Source of the DNA: Pseudomonadota bacterium
Lineage (GTDB): Bacteria; Pseudomonadota; Gammaproteobacteria; Steroidobacterales; Steroidobacteraceae
Reading direction: 5' to 3'
NCBI GenBank assembly: GCA_003242275.1
Contig: QGUX01000201.1
Coordinates: 1 to 6,602, forward strand
DNA length: 6,602 bases
The notes beneath the pieces were generated by a model that was given only the letters and a program-made list of their open reading frames with translations, was not told where the DNA came from and did not search any database. The position numbers and the translations under genes are program-made. Of the stretch, positions 1-6,197 are shown piece after piece (position 1 is the first letter of the stretch; every line of letters begins with the position of its first letter).

Positions 1-661
1 GGGCGCTGGCGGGCCGGGGGGCGCCCGCGGGCGCCGCCGGGGGCGCGGGAGCGGGCGGGCCTCCCCCCGCGGGCGCGGCCGGGGGGGGCGCGGCGCCCAC
101 GCCACTCACGGTGACCACGCGTGCACCGGCGGACACCTTGCTGCCCACCTGGATGTGGACTTCCTCCACCACGCCGGCGGCCGTCGAGGGCACGTCCATG
201 GTGGCCTTCTCGGTCTCGAGCGTGGCCAGCGGCGTGTCGATCTCGACCGTATCGCCCTTCTTCACCAGCACGTCGATGACGGCGACGTCGCTGAAGTTGC
301 CCATGTCGGGCACGAGCACATCGATGCGCGACGGCGCGGCGGCGGCCTGCGCCGCCGGGGTCCCACCGGCTGCGGCCGGCGCGGCAGCAGCGCCAGCCGC
401 CGCGTCCGCGGCGCCATCGCCCTCGCCGCGCAGCGTCACCACCAGCGAACCCTCGGACACCTTGCCGCCCACCTCGACATGCACCTTCTCGACCACGCCG
501 GCGGCGGTCGAGGGCACGTCCATGGTGGCCTTCTCGGTCTCGAGCGTGATCAGCGGCGTGTCGACCTCGACGCGGTCGCCCGGCTTGACCATCACCTCGA
601 TGACCGCGACCTCGGAGAAATTCCCCAGGTCCGGCACGCGCACTTCAATGGTCTGCGACAT
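1..661 (-). CDS. aceF: Pyruvate dehydrogenase E2, dihydrolipoamide acetyltransferase (N-terminal part, cut by window edge)
   Basis: AceF is the core subunit of the cytoplasmic pyruvate dehydrogenase complex. Its swinging lipoyl arms take the acetyl group from E1 and pass it to CoA. The frame starts at ATG 661-659 and stays open to the window edge, giving 220 residues. Two lipoyl domains are visible, at about residues 3-78 and 112-186. Each has an ETEKATMDVPS motif whose lysine (K44, K152) is the lipoylation site. An Ala/Pro-rich flexible linker (about 83-110) joins them, and another begins at about 189 (GVGAAPPPAAPAGGG) and runs off the window. The peripheral-subunit-binding and catalytic domains are not in the window. 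The start is supported by an AGGAAGG ribosome-binding site (668-674), 7 bases before the ATG and overlapping the aceE stop. The gene lies 13 bases after aceE, so the two are probably co-transcribed. Confidence 0.96.
   Translation of the reverse strand, partial: MSQTIEVRVPDLGNFSEVAVIEVMVKPGDRVEVDTPLITLETEKATMDVPSTAAGVVEKVHVEVGGKVSEGSLVVTLRGEGDGAADAAAGAAAAPAAAGGTPAAQAAAAPSRIDVLVPDMGNFSDVAVIDVLVKKGDTVEIDTPLATLETEKATMDVPSTAAGVVEEVHIQVGSKVSAGARVVTVSGVGAAPPPAAPAGGGPPAPAPPAAPAGAPRPASA
168..247. repeat. Direct repeat inside aceF, copy A (second lipoyl domain)
   Basis: This segment matches 492-571 at 76 of 80 bases, offset by 324 bases (108 codons). The stretch 183-224 is 42 bases of perfect identity with 507-548. 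It encodes the lipoylation loop of the second lipoyl domain, including K152. The identity includes third codon positions. Confidence 0.9.
492..571. repeat. Direct repeat inside aceF, copy B (first lipoyl domain)
   Basis: Partner of 168-247, in the same orientation. It encodes the lipoylation loop of the first lipoyl domain, including K44. The four mismatches are at 506, 549, 550 and 565. Outside this block the two lipoyl domains diverge much more, so identity is concentrated around the lipoyl lysine. Confidence 0.9.
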
Positions 662-674
662 CAGCGTGCCTTCC

Positions 675-3338
675 TCACGAGTTCAGCGGATTGGCCTTGG
701 CCGGGTCGATGCCCAGCTTCTTCGCCGCGGCGGCGACCACCTTGCGGTCGATCGCACCCTCGTCGGCCAGCGCCTTGAGCGTGGCCAGCACGATGTAGCG
801 CCGGTCCACCTCGAAGTGGTGGCGCAGCGCCGCGCGCCCGTCGCTGCGGCCGAAGCCGTCGGTGCCCAGCGTCACGTAGCGGCCGCCCACCCACTGGCGG
901 ATCTGGTCCGGCACCGTGCGCATGTTGTCGGTGGCCGCCACCACCGCCGACTTCAGGCCGCCGAACAGCTTCTGCACGTAGGGCACCGCCGGCTTCCTGT
1001 CCGGATGCAGCAGGTTGTCGCGCTCCACCAGCAACGCCTCGCGGCGCAGCTCGCTGAAGCTGGTCACCGAGTACACGTCGGCGGCCACGTCGTGGTCGTC
1101 CTGCAGCATCTGGGCCGCGGCAATCACCTCGCGCAGGATGGTGCCCGAGCCCATCAGCGTGGCCTTGAGCTTGCCCTTGCCGCCCTTCTTCAGCAGGTAG
1201 GCACCCTTGATGATGCCCTCCTCCACGCCCTCCGGCATGGCCGGCTGGACGTAGTTCTCGTTCATCACCGACAGGTAGTAGAAGACGTTCTGGTCCTCCA
1301 CGTACATCTTCTTCATGCCGTCGTGGATGATCACGGCCAGCTCGTAGGCAAAGGCCGGGTCGTAGGCGCGGCAGTTCGGCACCGTGGTGGCCACCAGCTG
1401 GCTGTGGCCGTCCTGGTGCTGCAGGCCCTCTCCGGCCAGCGTGGTACGGCCGGCCGTGGCGCCGAGCAGGAAGCCGCGCGCCTGGATGTCGCCCGCCGCC
1501 CAGATGAAGTCGCCCACGCGCTGGAAGCCGAACATCGAGTAGTAGATGTAGAACGGCACCATGTACTGGCCATGGTTCGCGTAGGCGGTGCCGGCCGCGA
1601 TCCACGAGCACACCGCGCCGGCCTCGTTGATGCCCTCCTCGAGCATCTGGCCCTTGCGGTCCTCCTTGTAGGACATCAGCTGGTCGGCGTCCTGCGGCGT
1701 ATAGAGCTGGCCCACCGCCGAATAGATGCCGATCTGGCGGAACAGGCCCTCCATGCCGAAGGTGCGCGCCTCATCCGGCACGATGGGCACGACGTACCGG
1801 CCGATGGCCTTGTCCTTCAGCAGCGCCGTCAGGATGCGCACGAAGGCCATCGTGGTGGAGATCTCGCGCTCGCCCGTGCCCTCCAGCAGCGGCTTGAAGG
1901 TCGACAGCGGCGGCACCTCCAGCGGCTTCGCGTTGTTGACGCGCCTGGGCAGGTAGCCGCCCAGTGCCTCGCGGCGCGCCTTCAGGTACCGGATCTCCTC
2001 GCTGTCCTCGGCGGGCTTCGCGAAGTTGAAGTTGGCGATGTCCTCGTCCTTGAGCGGAATGCCCAGGTTGGCACGGAAGGATTCCAGCGACTCGGCGTCC
2101 ATCTTCTTCTGCTGGTGCGCCACCATCTGCGCCTCGGCCGCGCGGCCCAGGCCGAAGCCCTTGACCGTCTTGGCGAGGATGACGGTGGGCTGGCCCTTGT
2201 GGGCCACCGCCGCGGCATAGGCCGCGTACACCTTGAAGGCATCGTGGCCGCCGCGCTTGAGGCGCCAGATGTCGTCATCGGACATGTTGGCCACCAGCGC
2301 CGCGGCCTCCGGATGCTTGCCGAAGAAGTGCTCGCGGGTGTAGGCGCCGCCCTTGGCCTTGTAGTTCTGGTACTCGCCGTCGACGGTGATCTCCATCAGC
2401 CGGCGCAGCACGCCGTTGCGATCCTGCGCGAACAGCGGGTCCCAGCGACGGCCCCACAGCACCTTGATCACGTTCCAGCCGGCGCCGAGGAACATCGACT
2501 CCAGCTCCTGGATGATCTTGCCGTTGCCGCGCACGGGACCATCGAGGCGCTGCAGGTTGCAGTTCACCACGAAGATCAGGTTGTCCAGGCCCTCGCGCAC
2601 CGGCATGGACAGCGCGCCCATCGACTCGGGCTCGTCCATCTCGCCGTCGCCGCAGAAGCACCACACCTTGCGGTCCGAAGGGGCCACCAGGCCGCGGTTC
2701 TCCATGTAGCGGATGAAGCGCGCCTGGTAGATGGCCATCAGCGGCCCCAGGCCCATCGACACCGTGGGGAACTGCCAGAAGTCCGGCATCAGCCACGGGT
2801 GCGGATACGAGGACAGCCCGCCGCCGCCCACTTCCTGGCGGAACTTCGCCAGGTGGGCCTCGGTCAGCCGGCCCTCCAGGTACGCGCGCGCGTAGATGCC
2901 CGGCGAGCTGTGGCCCTGGATGAACACCAGGTCGCCCGGATGCTTGTCCGAGGCCGCGCGCCAGAAGTGGTTGAAGCCCACCTCGTACAGCGTGGCCGAG
3001 GAGGCGTAGCTGGCCAGGTGGCCGCCGTACTCGCTGGAATGCTTGTTGGCCTGCTGCACCATGGCCACCGCGTTCCAGCGCATGTAGGCCTCGAGGCGCT
3101 TCTCCAGCTCACGGTTGCCGGGGTACGGCGGCTCGCGTTCCGGCGGGATGGTGTTCAGGTAGGGTGTGTTGGGCCGCAGCGGCAGCGGGGCGCCGGCATT
3201 GCGCGCGTGCTCGATCACCCGCTGCAGCAGGTAGTGGGCGCGTTCACCGCCACCGGTCCGGATCACCGAATCGATCGACTCGAGCCATTCGCGGGTTTCT
3301 TCGGGATCCTGGTCCTGGATGTTCTGGACGTCGGTCAT
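675..3338 (-). CDS. aceE: Pyruvate dehydrogenase E1 component, homodimeric type
   Basis: AceE decarboxylates pyruvate with thiamine diphosphate (ThDP) and acetylates the lipoyl arm of AceF. The 887-residue product has the same length as the E. coli enzyme and is collinear with it throughout. Expected active-site features are present: H107 (GGHLAS), H143 (QGHSSPG), the ThDP/Mg motif G230-D231-G232 (GDGEMDEPES) ending in N259-C260-N261, the mobile-loop H408 (MVAHQQKKM) and the cofactor-activating glutamate E572 (GINEAGA). The C-terminal domain carries the family signature LGTDGFGRSDGR. The start at ATG 3338-3336 matches the family N-terminus (about MTDVQN...DPEETREWLESI). It has AGGA 4 bases upstream and an AAGG further upstream. 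The gene is first in an aceE-aceF operon and diverges from pyrC. A promoter candidate lies at 3434-3462. The frame shows no disruption. Confidence 0.98.
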   Translation of the reverse strand: MTDVQNIQDQDPEETREWLESIDSVIRTGGGERAHYLLQRVIEHARNAGAPLPLRPNTPYLNTIPPEREPPYPGNRELEKRLEAYMRWNAVAMVQQANKHSSEYGGHLASYASSATLYEVGFNHFWRAASDKHPGDLVFIQGHSSPGIYARAYLEGRLTEAHLAKFRQEVGGGGLSSYPHPWLMPDFWQFPTVSMGLGPLMAIYQARFIRYMENRGLVAPSDRKVWCFCGDGEMDEPESMGALSMPVREGLDNLIFVVNCNLQRLDGPVRGNGKIIQELESMFLGAGWNVIKVLWGRRWDPLFAQDRNGVLRRLMEITVDGEYQNYKAKGGAYTREHFFGKHPEAAALVANMSDDDIWRLKRGGHDAFKVYAAYAAAVAHKGQPTVILAKTVKGFGLGRAAEAQMVAHQQKKMDAESLESFRANLGIPLKDEDIANFNFAKPAEDSEEIRYLKARREALGGYLPRRVNNAKPLEVPPLSTFKPLLEGTGEREISTTMAFVRILTALLKDKAIGRYVVPIVPDEARTFGMEGLFRQIGIYSAVGQLYTPQDADQLMSYKEDRKGQMLEEGINEAGAVCSWIAAGTAYANHGQYMVPFYIYYSMFGFQRVGDFIWAAGDIQARGFLLGATAGRTTLAGEGLQHQDGHSQLVATTVPNCRAYDPAFAYELAVIIHDGMKKMYVEDQNVFYYLSVMNENYVQPAMPEGVEEGIIKGAYLLKKGGKGKLKATLMGSGTILREVIAAAQMLQDDHDVAADVYSVTSFSELRREALLVERDNLLHPDRKPAVPYVQKLFGGLKSAVVAATDNMRTVPDQIRQWVGGRYVTLGTDGFGRSDGRAALRHHFEVDRRYIVLATLKALADEGAIDRKVVAAAAKKLGIDPAKANPLNS

Positions 3339-3358
3339 TAGGTCCTGCCTTCAAGGCG

Positions 3359-3372
3359 CCCCTCAAAAGGGG
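3359..3372 (-). other. Small hairpin in the aceE leader
   Basis: On the minus strand, CCCCT and AGGGG can form a 5 bp stem with a 4-base loop, about 20 bases upstream of the aceE start. The T-run lies upstream of the hairpin in the aceE direction, and the plus strand has an A-run after it. It is therefore not an intrinsic terminator for either gene. A role in aceE translation is possible but unsupported. Confidence 0.25.
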
Positions 3373-3394
3373 AAAAAAGTCAATAGCGACGCTG

Positions 3395-3403
3395 TGCTAC
3401 GAT
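3395..3403 (+). promoter_or_regulatory. Weak extended -10 candidate for pyrC-rnt
   Basis: TG at 3395-3396, then one base, then TACGAT (3398-3403), resembles an extended -10 element. No convincing -35 is present upstream. Transcription from here would start near 3410 and give a leader of about 130 bases. The assignment is weak and rests on this motif alone. Confidence 0.2.
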
Positions 3404-3433
3404 CGCTCAGCGGCCCCTTTTTGGACGCGCGCG

Positions 3434-3462
3434 ATCATCCGGCTTTAGCCTTGTTCGGTCAA
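3434..3462 (-). promoter_or_regulatory. Candidate sigma-70 promoter for aceE-aceF
   Basis: On the minus strand, TTGACC (3462-3457) is followed after exactly 17 bases by GATGAT (3439-3434). These match the -35 and -10 consensus at 5/6 and 4/6. Transcription would begin near 3427, giving an aceE leader of about 90 bases. This is the best minus-strand match I found by eye in the spacer. No operator for a pyruvate-sensing regulator was recognised. Confidence 0.35.
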
Positions 3463-3480
3463 GCAAACCCCCATCCACGA

Positions 3481-3555
3481 ATGTCCCGCTTTCGCCCGTC
3501 GCACGAGGCCCGCAAGGACCCTCGCCGGCGGCAGCAACTGCTATGGACCGCCTGA
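3481..3555 (+). CDS. Possible 24-codon leader ORF overlapping the pyrC start
   Basis: An ATG at 3481 opens a 24-codon frame (MSRFRPSHEARKDPRRRQQL...) rich in Arg and Lys. It ends at TGA 3553-3555, 13 bases inside pyrC. No ribosome-binding site is visible upstream of 3481. It is listed because pyrC itself lacks a well-placed ribosome-binding site, so ribosomes ending here could restart at pyrC. It may equally be a chance frame. Only conservation of the overlap in relatives would make it a gene. Confidence 0.15.
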   Translation: MSRFRPSHEARKDPRRRQQLLWTA

Positions 3556-4586
3556 GTCTCCGCACGCCCGACGATTGGCACCTGCACCTGCGCGATGGCG
3601 CGTACCTCGCCTCGGTGCTGCCTCATTCCGCGGCACAGTTCCGCCGCGCCATCGTGATGCCCAACCTCGTGCCACCGGTCACCACCACGGCGGCGGCGCT
3701 GGCCTACCGCGAGCGCATCCTGGCGGCCCTGCCGGCGCCCGGACGGGGGTTCACGCCGCTGATGACGCTGTACCTGACCGACCGCACGGACCCGGCCGAG
3801 ATCGCCCGGGCGCGCGCCAGCGGGCACGTGTACGCCTGCAAGCTGTACCCGGCGGGGGCCACCACCCATTCGGAGTCCGGCGTCACCGACATCCGCCGCA
3901 TCGATGCCGTGCTCGAAGCCATGGCCGAGGCGGACCTGCCGCTGCTGGTGCACGGTGAGGTGACGCGCCGCGAGGTGGACGTGTTCGAGCGCGAGGCGCG
4001 CTTCATCGACGAGGTGCTCGCGCCGCTGCGGGCGCGCCTGCCGGAGCTTCGCATCGTGTTCGAGCATGTCACCACCGCCGCGGCCGTCGAGTTCGTCAAG
4101 TCCCAGCCCTCCGGCGTCGGCGCGACCATTACCCCGCAGCATCTGCTCATGAACCGCAATGACCTGTTCCAGGGCGGGATCAGGCCCCATCATTACTGCC
4201 TGCCGGTCCTCAAGCGCGAGCGCGACCGCGTGGCGCTGCTCGAGGCCGTGGCCGGCGGCGACCCGCGGTTCTTCCTCGGCACCGACAGCGCGCCGCACGC
4301 GCGCGGCGCCAAGGAGGCCGCCTGCGGCTGCGCCGGCATCTTCTCGGCGCCGCTGGCGCTTGAACTGTACGCGGAGGCCTTCGAGCAGGCCGGCGCGCTG
4401 CACAGGCTGGAAGCCTTCGCCAGCGAATTCGGCCCGCGCTTCCACGGCCTGCCCCTGAACGAGGGCACGGTCACCCTGGAGCGCAAGGAATGGACCGTGC
4501 CGCCGCAATATCCTTATGCCGACACCGTGATCGTGCCGCTGCGCGCAGGCGAGAAACTCCGGTGGCGGATGGTGGCGGAATCCTGA
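3543..4586 (+). CDS. pyrC: Dihydroorotase, class II (homodimeric type)
   Basis: PyrC is a cytoplasmic zinc amidohydrolase that interconverts N-carbamoyl-L-aspartate and dihydroorotate, the third step of pyrimidine synthesis. The 347 residues align end to end with E. coli PyrC (348). Metal and substrate residues are visible: H13 and H15 (DWHLHLRDG), N41 (MPNLVPPVT), the lysine expected to be carboxylated K100 ([11 protein letters not shown]), the loop threonines T107-T108, H137 (LLVHGEV), H175 (FEHVTT), and D248 with H252 ([13 protein letters not shown]). The start at ATG 3543 gives the family N-terminus just before the HLHLRDG motif. No in-frame ATG, GTG or TTG was found in the stretch checked upstream (to about 3444). 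There is no good ribosome-binding site: the nearest AAGGA is 24 bases away. The gene overlaps rnt by one base. Confidence 0.97.
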   Translation: MDRLSLRTPDDWHLHLRDGAYLASVLPHSAAQFRRAIVMPNLVPPVTTTAAALAYRERILAALPAPGRGFTPLMTLYLTDRTDPAEIARARASGHVYACKLYPAGATTHSESGVTDIRRIDAVLEAMAEADLPLLVHGEVTRREVDVFEREARFIDEVLAPLRARLPELRIVFEHVTTAAAVEFVKSQPSGVGATITPQHLLMNRNDLFQGGIRPHHYCLPVLKRERDRVALLEAVAGGDPRFFLGTDSAPHARGAKEAACGCAGIFSAPLALELYAEAFEQAGALHRLEAFASEFGPRFHGLPLNEGTVTLERKEWTVPPQYPYADTVIVPLRAGEKLRWRMVAES

Positions 4587-5275
4587 TGGCAGCGACCCCC
4601 GACCTGACCGCACGCCGCTTCCGCGGCTTTCTCCCCGTGGTGGTGGACGTGGAAACCGGCGGTTTCCAGCCCAGGACCGACGCGCTGCTGGAGATCGCTG
4701 CCGTCATCATCGAGATCGGCCCCGACGGCCGCGTGCGCCGCGGCCCCACGCACGCCTACCACGTGAAGCCCTTCGAGGGTGCGCGCCTCGACCCGGCCTC
4801 GCTGGAGGTCACCGGCATCGACCCCTGGCATCCCCTGCGGCTCGCCATCGACGAGGCCGAGGCCCTGCAGCGCCTGTTCCGCGAGATCCGCACGGCCATC
4901 CGCTCCCACGGCTGCCGCCGCGCCATCCTGGTCGGACATAACGCGGCCTTCGACCTGGCCTTCCTGAACGCGGCGGTGGAACGCACGGGCATCAAGCGCA
5001 ACCCCTTCCACCCCTTCTCCTGCTTCGACACCGCCACACTGGCCGGCGCGGCGCTTGGCCAGACCGTGCTGGCGCGGGCCGTGCAGCTCGCCGGCATCGA
5101 ATGGGACAGCCGCGAGGCGCATTCAGCGCGTTACGACGCGGAGCGGACGGCGGACCTGTTCTGCTACATCAACAACCTGCTGCATGAGCACTTCGCGCGG
5201 GCGGAGGGACGGGCGCGGGCGTTGGGGTGGAAGGATGGGGCGCCTGCCCCGCTCGACCTGGTCGGCGAGGACTGA
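4586..5275 (+). CDS. rnt: Ribonuclease T (DEDDh 3'-5' exoribonuclease)
   Basis: RNase T trims 3' ends of tRNA, 5S and 23S rRNA and acts as a homodimer. The 229 residues align with the E. coli enzyme (215), with a somewhat longer C-terminus (about residue 205 on). The DEDDh catalytic set is complete: D21 and E23 ([10 protein letters not shown]), D123 (GHNAAFD), H179 and D184 ([12 protein letters not shown]). The RNase T-specific segments [18 protein letters not shown] (137-154) and ALGQTVL (156-162) separate it from other DEDDh exonucleases such as DnaQ. The start at ATG 4586 is chosen because the family N-terminus ([14 protein letters not shown]) follows it directly and because its A is the last base of the pyrC stop (TGATG). 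This makes translational coupling likely. A GGCGGA just upstream could serve as a weak ribosome-binding site. A longer start at 4490 would overlap pyrC extensively. Confidence 0.97.
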   Translation: MAATPDLTARRFRGFLPVVVDVETGGFQPRTDALLEIAAVIIEIGPDGRVRRGPTHAYHVKPFEGARLDPASLEVTGIDPWHPLRLAIDEAEALQRLFREIRTAIRSHGCRRAILVGHNAAFDLAFLNAAVERTGIKRNPFHPFSCFDTATLAGAALGQTVLARAVQLAGIEWDSREAHSARYDAERTADLFCYINNLLHEHFARAEGRARALGWKDGAPAPLDLVGED

Positions 5276-5342
5276 TTCCCTCATCGCCAGTCCCTGACCG
5301 GACGGATTCCCTGCCGGGCGTTCTGGAAGGAACCGCTACATC

Positions 5343-5445
5343 GTCGCGGCGCGGTCGCGGCGCAAGGCCCCCTCGCGCGCTTCGGACAGCGCCTGCGGCG
5401 AACTTGCGCGCGAGGGGGCCTTGCACCACGCCCGCTTCGTGCCGG
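5343..5445 (+). repeat. Hairpin repeat element, copy 1
   Basis: A perfect 19 bp inverted repeat (5362-5380 with 5406-5424) encloses a 25-base loop (5381-5405). The loop can itself fold: TTCG (5381-5384) with CGAA (5399-5402), and CAG with CTG at 5387-5395. The central 39 bases (5374-5412: seven stem pairs plus the loop) are identical, in inverted orientation, to 5558-5596. The outer stem differs from copy 2 but is fully paired here. Left shoulder 5343-5359 (containing CGCGGTCGCG) matches copy 2 at 15/17, and right shoulder 5428-5445 matches at 14/18. No T-run follows the stem, so it does not look like an ordinary terminator. The family was not recognised. Confidence 0.85.
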
Positions 5446-5526
5446 CGTCGAGGATGGCTTCCCGATCGGGAGGGAGATGGGGATCAGTGGATTGCCGGAG
5501 GGGCAAGTCCGGGCCGGGCGCGCATT

Positions 5527-5625
5527 CGAGCACGGAGCGGGTGTGATGAAGTCACCCCGCGCGCAAGTTCGCCGCAGGCGCTGTCCGAAGCGCGCGGGCT
5601 GACTTCATCGCGACCGCGTCGCGCC
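5527..5625 (-). repeat. Hairpin repeat element, copy 2 (inverted relative to copy 1)
   Basis: A 20-base inverted repeat (5545-5564 with 5590-5609) pairs at 19 of 20 positions. The single mismatch is C5555 against C5599. The 25-base loop (5565-5589) is the exact reverse complement of the loop of copy 1. The outer stem (GATGAAGTCA at 5545-5554) is unrelated in surface sequence to that of copy 1 at most positions but keeps complementarity. The shoulder CGCGACCGCG (5609-5618, within 5609-5625) is the reverse complement of the copy 1 left shoulder. It sits about 46 bases beyond the grxD stop. Confidence 0.85.
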
Positions 5626-5671
5626 CAAAAGCACCCTGTTCTTCGATCGCGCCAGGCGAGCGCCGGCCGGA

Positions 5672-6013
5672 TCAGGCCGAAGCTGGCTGCTGCTGCTCCA
5701 GCGCCCCCGCCTCTTCGATGAGCTTCTTCAGCTCCCCGCTCTGCAACATCTGCATCGCGATGTCGCACCCGCCAATGAGCTCGCCCTTCACGTAGAGCTG
5801 CGGGTAGGTGGGCCAGTTCGAGAACTTCTTCAGCTCGTCGCGCAGCTCGAGGTCCTCGAACACGTTGACGGCATGGAACTTCGCGCCCACTTGCCGGAGG
5901 ATGGCCACCGCCTGCGCCGAGAAGCCGCACTGCGGGAAGTCGGGCGTGCCCTTCATGAACAGCACCACGGGCTCGGCCGCGATGTGCTGCTTGATGCGTT
6001 CGATGACATTCAT
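5672..6013 (-). CDS. grxD: Monothiol glutaredoxin (CGFS type, Grx4 family)
   Basis: GrxD is a cytoplasmic CGFS glutaredoxin that binds a [2Fe-2S] cluster with glutathione, usually as a dimer or with a BolA partner, and helps deliver Fe-S clusters. The 113 residues align with E. coli GrxD (115). Visible are K21 (MKGTP), the CGFS active site C29-S32 (PQCGFSAQA), the cis-Pro region WPTYPQLYVKGELIGG (67-82) and C83-D84-I85 for glutathione contact. The C-terminus is Gln/Ala-rich (LEQQQPASA). The start at ATG 6013-6011 gives the family N-terminus (MNVIERIKQ). An AGGAAG lies 10 bases upstream, in a short GGAAG/CTTCC dyad. The ATG overlaps the stop of the upstream lipoprotein gene as ATGA, suggesting coupling. 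A start at 6076 would add 21 residues foreign to the family. Confidence 0.96.
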   Translation of the reverse strand: MNVIERIKQHIAAEPVVLFMKGTPDFPQCGFSAQAVAILRQVGAKFHAVNVFEDLELRDELKKFSNWPTYPQLYVKGELIGGCDIAMQMLQSGELKKLIEEAGALEQQQPASA

Positions 6014-6195
6014 GGCTGGAAGGCTTCCTGTGTGAGGGTGAGGCACCTGCCGTTGCGCGCGTCGCGCTCGCTGCACTGGCTCTTGTCGGAGGTCCTGCCG
6101 CCGCCGCCGATGATGGCGGTGGCGCAGCCCTGCAGGAGGAGTCCGCCGCTGCAGGCGATCGTCAGCAGGCAGGCCAAGGCCAGTGCGCGTTTCAT
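6010..6195 (-). CDS. Small putative lipoprotein of unknown function
   Basis: The 61-residue product is not recognised. It starts MKRALALACLLT, with a basic tip and a hydrophobic segment (about 4-21), then LLLQGC, a plausible lipobox with C24 as the lipidated cysteine. Q at -2 is less usual. An alternative is TIAC at C15, which fits worse. The mature part would be about 38 residues: a glycine run (GGGG, 30-33) and a polar tail with two more cysteines (C41, C51), perhaps a disulfide in the periplasm. The stop overlaps the grxD start by four bases (ATGA), so the two are probably one transcript. No ribosome-binding site precedes ATG 6195-6193. A promoter-like sequence ends only 6 bases upstream, which suggests a leaderless message. 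The signal-peptide architecture and operon position support a real gene. Its role is unknown. Confidence 0.7.
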   Translation of the reverse strand: MKRALALACLLTIACSGGLLLQGCATAIIGGGGRTSDKSQCSERDARNGRCLTLTQEAFQP

Positions 6196-6197
6196 CG

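Larger units (their letters stand above)
5276..5671. other. Non-coding gap between convergent rnt and grxD
   Basis: No open frame here resembles a protein. The gap is mostly occupied by two inverted copies of a hairpin element (5343-5445 and 5527-5625), listed separately. Just after rnt there is a weak possible hairpin, GGACTG (5269-5274) with CAGTCC (5288-5293), and an imperfect 13-base direct repeat (5269-5281 and 5300-5312, 12/13). Neither is followed by a T-run. The spacer between the two elements (5446-5526) holds a 12-base palindrome, TCCCGATCGGGA (5460-5471). No intrinsic terminator was found for rnt or grxD. Confidence 0.8.

Noticed and set aside
111..3341. A 1,076-codon open frame on the plus strand covering aceE and part of aceF
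   Set aside because: It lies antisense to two clear pyruvate dehydrogenase genes and has low-complexity His/Arg/Leu/Val-rich composition typical of the complementary strand of G+C-rich coding sequence. No domain is recognisable.
3378..3383. TTGACT on the minus strand as the aceE -35
   Set aside because: The sequence 17 bases downstream is GGCGCC, which is not a possible -10, so the pair at 3434-3462 was preferred.
4490..4585. An upstream ATG at 4490 extending RNase T by 32 residues
   Set aside because: The extension ([15 protein letters not shown]...) lies wholly within pyrC, is unlike any RNase T N-terminus, and the ATG at 4586 gives the usual length and a coupled TGATG junction.
3459..4613. 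A 384-codon minus-strand frame opposite pyrC
   Set aside because: It is antisense to a complete, motif-supported dihydroorotase. Its composition (Arg/Gly/His-rich) is that of a shadow frame.
5362..5424. The long perfect stem as an intrinsic terminator of rnt
   Set aside because: The loop is 25 bases, the stem is followed by ACCACGCCC and not a T-run, and the loop sequence is conserved in the second copy, which a terminator would not need.
5343..5625. A CRISPR array, an integron attC site, or classical REP elements
   Set aside because: There are only two copies, in inverted orientation and without regular spacers. I see no attC-style core sites and no GTAG-type tetranucleotide at the stem foot. 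A more divergent REP-like family cannot be excluded.
5227..5930. Open frames of 65 to 164 codons on both strands through the rnt-grxD gap
   Set aside because: They run through the hairpin repeats, so the same peptide strings recur on translation of each copy. They also overlap rnt or grxD and show no protein features.
6014..6076. An upstream start at 6076 extending GrxD by 21 residues
   Set aside because: The added residues (MQRARRAQRQVPHPHTG...) have no place in the glutaredoxin fold. They lie over the lipoprotein gene in another frame, and ATG 6013 has a ribosome-binding site.
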